The notes under the pieces were generated by a model, which saw only the letters and a program-made list of their open reading frames with translations, was not told the origin of the DNA and ran no database searches. Positions 58,635-64,000 of a stretch of 64,000 nt of DNA are shown in pieces (the stretch's first letter is position 1; each line of letters starts with the position of its first letter). This stretch comes from Papilionanthe hookeriana x Papilionanthe teres (taxonomy: Eukaryota > Streptophyta > Magnoliopsida > Asparagales > Orchidaceae). The stretch spans positions 77,925,283-77,989,282 of the forward strand of contig CM040427.1 of the NCBI GenBank assembly GCA_022702705.1, in the 5' to 3' direction. Both the position numbers and the translations under genes were made by a program.

Positions 58635-61600
58635 TGACCCTAATTTCTATGATGAGACTAAATCTCACACTCTTCAAGCTGGCCAGCAACATGGAAAACT
58701 CCCAAACCCATTTTTGTTTGTCTAGTCCGAGCAAAACTCAAATGGTCTCAAACCCCCTTCCTTTTAAAATCAAAGCTCTTGGACACTTGACACGACACAT
58801 TAGGCATCACAATCTCCAACCTCTGCACTTCTTCAATAAGAATTGACCTCATGCACCCTAACCAACCACCATAGTTGCTTGAAAACTCCAAAAATTGAGA
58901 GTTCCCATGGCTTGAAAAATCAAAATTGCACCCACCTTACTTGGCTCACTCCTATTGGGCCTTGAACATTAGAATCCTCCACCTCATCACCCTTTTTCAA
59001 GCATTGTCCTGGCTAGTCAGCCACCATCCTTTGGCTGATAAAATGGCCACCATCCATGGCTAAAATATACACACTCATGTTTGCCTTGGCGAAGCCCTGC
59101 CAAATTGTTCCCCAACCTTCCTGCAACCTCTCAATGTTCAATCTCATTTTCCTCAGTTCTTCTCCCTCACTGCAAACCCCAATTCTAAAACCCAAAACCA
59201 AGGCATCTTTTGGCCTCCAGTAATAATAGCAATAATACTCTAAATAAATTGTTTCATATTCTTCACAACATTGTAAAACTTTGATCCCAATCAAAATCTT
59301 ACTTTGTCGAGCTCTCTAACCTGGTACAAGACCAAAGTCAATCACCTTTTGATTAGGATCATAATTGGACCTGTTCTCAAAGGAAAACAGTGCTTTGAAG
59401 AGGCTCTAAGAGCTCAAGTGAAGCTTTCAAACAAACCCAATCGATACCTCTCCTCTTGGGTTGAGGTATAACCTAAAAAACTCTATTTTTGCTTCAACTT
59501 TGAACCTTTCTGAAGAAAATTTGCATGCCATGATAATCTAGCTGCTTGGATGCGTTCTTCATGCTTAGATGAAGGTGTAGAAACAAAATGTTCTAAATTT
59601 GGTTAAGTATCGAGTGAGATCTTAAAGTTAAAAGTTGGATGGTTTATGTGTTTTGGCGCATTTGGGACGATGGACAGTGACGGTGGTATTATCATAGTAT
59701 TTTGGTAGTATTCAGGTGTTATTTAAACTGTTCCGTTGTTTTATTTGTACCTGTGTTATTTGCGTTGTATTTTGGTAGTTTCCTAGTTTTATTGGCACTG
59801 TTCTGCGGTGTTATTTGCTTTGAGAGACCATGGTGTTATTCTGGTTCTACTATGATGTTTTTATGGTTATATTTGAGTTTTAAATTGTGGGCCTAACTAG
59901 GTGAAGATGTAGATAGAGAAGCAAATGGCGGGACGACGCATGGAGTCTTCGGAGCTGCCTAGGATGAGTTGGTGTGGACGTGGTTAAGTTAAAAAAAATG
60001 GGATTTTTAGATTTAATTAATTCCATAAATTGATTTAAACTTTGAAAAGTCATATCATGGAGTAGAATGAACATAAAAATAGAATAAAAATATCTTGGTT
60101 CCAGTGAACAAAGGAGAATTTACTAATATAAAATTTTAAAATATTTACTTAACATTTTTCTATAAATTAATTAATTCTTCCAAAACTTATTTTGGTCATA
60201 AAAAATCAAATATCAATTATTTTGACTTGAAATTTTGAAGGTTTGTTCATCATGACATTACAAGTGTTCCCTGAATTTTCCAAAGTCAGAGAACACTCTT
60301 AACTTATAATCCCTATTTTTAAATGAAAATGTCAGTGTTTTGGTTAAATAATTATTGAAAATAAAATATAAATAAATAAATACTAGATCAAGTTTGGTGA
60401 GTTCTCTATGGTCAAGGGAACCAGGGAAAAATAAAAGTTTAATTTCAAAAGTAATTATGTTTTCTATTTGGTTTTCTTTTAAAAATAAATTAAAAAATTA
60501 TAAAAATTAAATTATATTTTGAAAATCCACTAAATTTGCTCTGATTAGTCCCCTAACCTTGGGTAACATCAGATAAATTTTTCATGGGCAGAGAACTTAT
60601 TTTGAGTAGTTAAATTAATTATTATGTTAAATTCACTATTTTGAGTGTAAATAATTCTAAAAAATAAATAAATATCAGAAAAATGCAATTTTTTCTCTGT
60701 TAACTTAATTAATCCATCCATGGCTAGGAGGTCAATGAAATTTCATGATCATTAGACTTGTAATTTGAGAGTACTAGTGTTTGAACCCTAAGGGTAGGTT
60801 TGTAATTTTTGGGATTTTGCACTTAACTCTAAATTTTAGGATTAAATCTGAGGAGATGGACTTAAATGATGATAATTAACTTACAAAGGGCTATAAGGTA
60901 GCAACCCACTTACCATTTTTGTACAAGAAGGGAAAAATGATAATATCTAAATTGTTGAGATTTGGAAGAAATAATTAGAAGATTAAAGAGTAAGAGGTAT
61001 GAATTGGAAGATCAGTAGGCTATCAATTGAGACCTCTAATCATTGGTTAAACTAAATTCCAATTCTTTTAAGATTAAAACACACTTCATAAATCGTTTTT
61101 AAAAATTATAAATTTACTCTTGAACCCTTTAAGAGCTTGTTAGTGAATTAGATTTGACCAAAATGCATTTGGGCTTTAGTTCAAAGCACATAAATCATAA
61201 TGAAATATCTTAAAATACTGCAAGCTCAAGTCTGAGTGTGAGTTATACCCTATGCAGGGGTTCACTCCCTTAACTCTCAATTGAATGTTTAAGTTAATTA
61301 CTTGGCCTTAGTTCAGGAATTAGTTAGGACTTTGAGCACAACTTCAAACACAACAATGCAACTTTAACTCAGTATGGGGTAATTAATCTAACTATGTGAT
61401 AAGACCAATGAACTTGGGATAACCCAAGTGATTCCAAGGTTGTCTAGAGTCACTCTCTAGATGTCCTTACAAGATTTTGGATATTTTAGGGGACATGTGG
61501 ACTTATTACCATATGTTGAAGAAAATCATCCACAAAAACATAGAGATACACCAGGTTGTGCTTCAAGGCCTTCTTCATTAAATTAACGAATGAAAATTCT

Positions 61601-63458
61601 CGTTACAACTTAACCTACAATGAAACATAATGCTTAGAGATTTGGGATTGAATCTTACACACAAACCCTTATAGTAATTGGGCATATTTTAAATGCCACA
61701 TATGGATCATCGGGCTGGTATACGTTGAATTTTTGGGTGTTAAGAGCGATGATTAGAGCAGTATCTTGGTATGTGACGAGTAATGTATGTCCTAGACACT
61801 TGAGTGGGTCAAGGATTTCCATTACTACCCCTAACATTTAGTAAAGGGTTACCCCTCGTTCTCATGGGTGATCGGTAGTCCTAGCTCATTGGTGTGATTG
61901 ACTCATGAATGTCTGATTTTAATATACAATAACAAAATGTACTTTTGAATGAAAAATTGTATTTTGTTTGTTAAATGTTTACAAAATTCAAACGAATTTT
62001 GCATGTAAATTAAAATTCAACATTTAAGATGTTATTTTGGACAAATTTATGTGTCAGTCACACAGACATGGATGAGGACCGTCCTCCTATGATTGCATTG
62101 CCAGTAGCTTTTTAGCCTATGTTGGGTCTCACAGACATGACACTTACAAGTTGCCTACGGAGTTCCTTAGGGAAGAATTTCTAAGGCTTCGGTCCTGGTT
62201 CTGACTCCCTTATAATTTAAACTCTTACACCCAGCCTTGATCTTCTATATGTGACATCGTGTTTTGTTTTACTTGTTGGGTTTTCTTACAACTTGTTTAA
62301 GTTTTACTTGGATTTTCTTACAATTGAAATAAATTTCCCGCACATTAGTATATTACATTGTATTAATCTGTCATAGTAGCAAGACACCCTAGTACACATG
62401 TTTATTTACCGCACTTTACTGCATTTTTACTACACCTATTGATTAATTTTACTTCTTCACTTATTTATGACATTTGAAAATGCCCTAGGGTTGACAACAA
62501 TAAGACATATGCTAGGTGGTTCCCTGCGATAAACCATGACTCAACAATTTGAATGTTCACATAAACTTTAAACCCATAATCGCTATGATATAGAGCTCGG
62601 GGCAAGCTTTTGGGCAGCACGACGAGGATGCAAGTGAATAGCAAAGGACTCTACCGACGAATCAAGACCCGACATGAAACAAGATCTACTTCAATTACAC
62701 ATTCTTTAGTTTAAAATAACATAACTCATAGGACTTTGAGGTAGTTCATCTAGCACAACATAAATCATTACACCATCTTTAGGCTTTTGCACAACCATGT
62801 TGTGTAATATAAGTTCTAACTCTCTTTAGGCTCTTAGATTGTCATTCGGTAAGACGTAGACCCTCCTATCTTTGAAGGCTAGTTGTATAATTTGGGTATC
62901 ATGCAAGTGTAAGCTCTAAATAATAAAATTGGCAAGCTTGAAATATCAAATGACACAATCTTCAAAATTGAAGCCAAATAGTAGGATAGTTCGGGAATTC
63001 ACCGAGGTTTTTTTCCTCGGATACGCGACATCTCCTACTCTTTCCTCTTTTGGACTCCTAAATATAATTGCTCATATTTGGTCCTTTCCCACTTGATTTT
63101 TCATGTCCATCCTTAAAAACCTAAATGTTGAATTCTTAATGACAAAGACATTTGATCATCACCGAGAGTATTATGAAGTGACTTCGGTCATTTAGGATGT
63201 AATTAACTATATGTGCTTGCCTTATAGGGAACTTAGAACTCAAGTAAAATAAACCATCTCTAATATTCAATATTAAATAGGGAAACTTGTCGGTAACACA
63301 TAAAAGATTTCGCAGACTAAACAGATGTCATTAGTTATATAGTTTATATGATCGAGCTCATTATCAAGTAGTATACATATCTCTTGAAATAGTGTATTAC
63401 TTGTAGTTTTGTGCTCAATTATTTAAACTATTAAATGTATGAGATCTGTTTAGTCTCA

Positions 63459-63503
<45 letters not shown>

Positions 63504-63538
63504 TTAAAATTTTTTTAAAAATAAAAAAGTGACCGACA
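58635..63538 (+). repeat. Long LTR C, interrupting the copia element
   Basis: Begins TGACCCTAATTTCTATGATG, alignable with the TGTTGACCTC start of LTRs A and B. It ends ACCGACA (compare CGCCAACA); about 4.9 kb. It shares with A and B a segment near 59890-59980, a CCAGTGAACAAAGGAG stretch near 60100, a GTTGGGTCTCAC..CGGTCCT stretch near 62120-62200 and the last kilobase. No clear target-site duplication. The ends are set by alignment with A and are approximate. Short frames inside are not genes. Confidence 0.68.
63463..63499 (+). repeat. (TA)n microsatellite
   Basis: About eighteen TA units just inside the 3' end of LTR C, at the place where LTR A has only a short TATATAT. Confidence 0.9.
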
Positions 63539-64000
63539 GCTTATTCTGAATTGGAATGGCTTACACATTCCCAATCATGACTTGTTCAACACTATACTAT
63601 GGATTTGCAGGTTGTTGTTAATTGATGTCGGATGTGAAGTGTGTTGTCAGCCCAGAGTCTTAGATCCATTCTTTGGAGGTGGTCGTAAAGGCTTGAAGAG
63701 GAACCGTGGGTTGGTATTCAAGATTGGTGTGATGTTAACATACAGATGTTGAGTTCCATGATTTGTTGTAGGTTTGACGATGACATAGAGGTTGGATTGT
63801 TTGCGATCACGGAAGTCATTTGTGTATCCTCCATATTGATTCGCATTTGAATTTCAGCCTCTACACCTGTCATGAAATTGATCTCGGCCACGAGATGTTG
63901 TAAGGACAATTTGGGATTGAATGGATGTTGTATTTTTGGCTTTTTTCAGTTTGAAGGTTAATTTCATTGTTGCACAATAAAGAATACAGATCTTCAAGAG
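63539..64000 (-). pseudogene. Ty1/copia gag C-terminus and protease (broken)
   Basis: Minus strand. An Arg/Gly/Asn-rich Gag tail in disrupted frames (SRGRDQFHD, then NQYGGYTNDFRD, about 63780-63910) is followed by a protease remnant. That remnant has DSGLTTHFTSDIN (active-site D-S-G, near 63640) and EQVMIGN (near 63580). These match copia polyproteins in order. It probably belongs to the element whose RT/RNase H is at 57259-58634, with integrase lost and LTR C between them. The 5' end lies outside the window. The frame at 63718-63909 is only partly the right one. Confidence 0.72.

Noticed and set aside
59013..59294. 93-codon minus-strand frame between the copia pieces
   Set aside because: It falls in LTR C, matches no copia integrase motif and has no homologue frame in LTRs A or B.

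Overview
This window is repeat-dense nuclear DNA of a flowering plant, probably heterochromatin. It is AT-rich with almost no intact reading frames. Nearly all of it can be explained as LTR retrotransposons nested in each other plus a few small elements. I see no intact host gene, rRNA or tRNA gene, CRISPR array or bacterial-type feature. The species cannot be named from this sequence.

Layout, from the inside of the nest outwards. (1) 2851-26929 is a head-to-tail array of one Athila-lineage Ty3/gypsy family ('Athila-A'): LTR, gag-protease, LTR, gag-protease, LTR, gag-protease, LTR. The period is about 7.38 kb, and the array as a whole is bracketed by a 5-bp target-site duplication, TCTAC (2846-2850 and 26930-26934). 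Its three internal regions encode only Gag and protease plus an acidic tail. (2) This array sits at the end of the pol gene of a second Athila family ('Athila-B'). The reverse transcriptase, RNase H and integrase of Athila-B lie at 1-2850. Its pol stop, env-like region, 3' non-coding region and 3' LTR resume at 26930-33023. (3) Athila-B is in turn inserted in the integrase of a Tat-lineage Ty3/gypsy element (33024-44335). That element has a broken downstream ORF whose C-terminal part is an ALKBH9/10-type AlkB dioxygenase (RNA m6A demethylase family). After it come an array of about 19 covarying stem-loops, a polypurine tract and a 7.3-kb 3' LTR.

Downstream, a second long LTR of the same superfamily (44341-50076, minus strand) abuts the Tat 3' LTR tail to tail with 5 bp between them. 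A fragment of a third copy follows (50077-50646). The stretch 50650-57260 holds low-complexity arrays, a 549-bp hAT MITE with an 8-bp target-site duplication, and AT-rich sequence without recognisable genes. At the right edge, a degraded Ty1/copia element on the minus strand (57259-58634 and 63539-64000) is split by a fourth long LTR (about 58635-63538).

How the parts may work together (inference). Athila-A has no RT or integrase but shares its LTR termini, polypurine tract and a non-coding 3' block with pol-bearing Athila-B, as expected for a non-autonomous/autonomous pair. The Tat element apparently carried a host-type RNA demethylase ORF and a hairpin array between integrase and 3' LTR. 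This combination is the most unusual signal in the window. All copies here are decayed by stops, many of which are single C-to-T or G-to-A changes.
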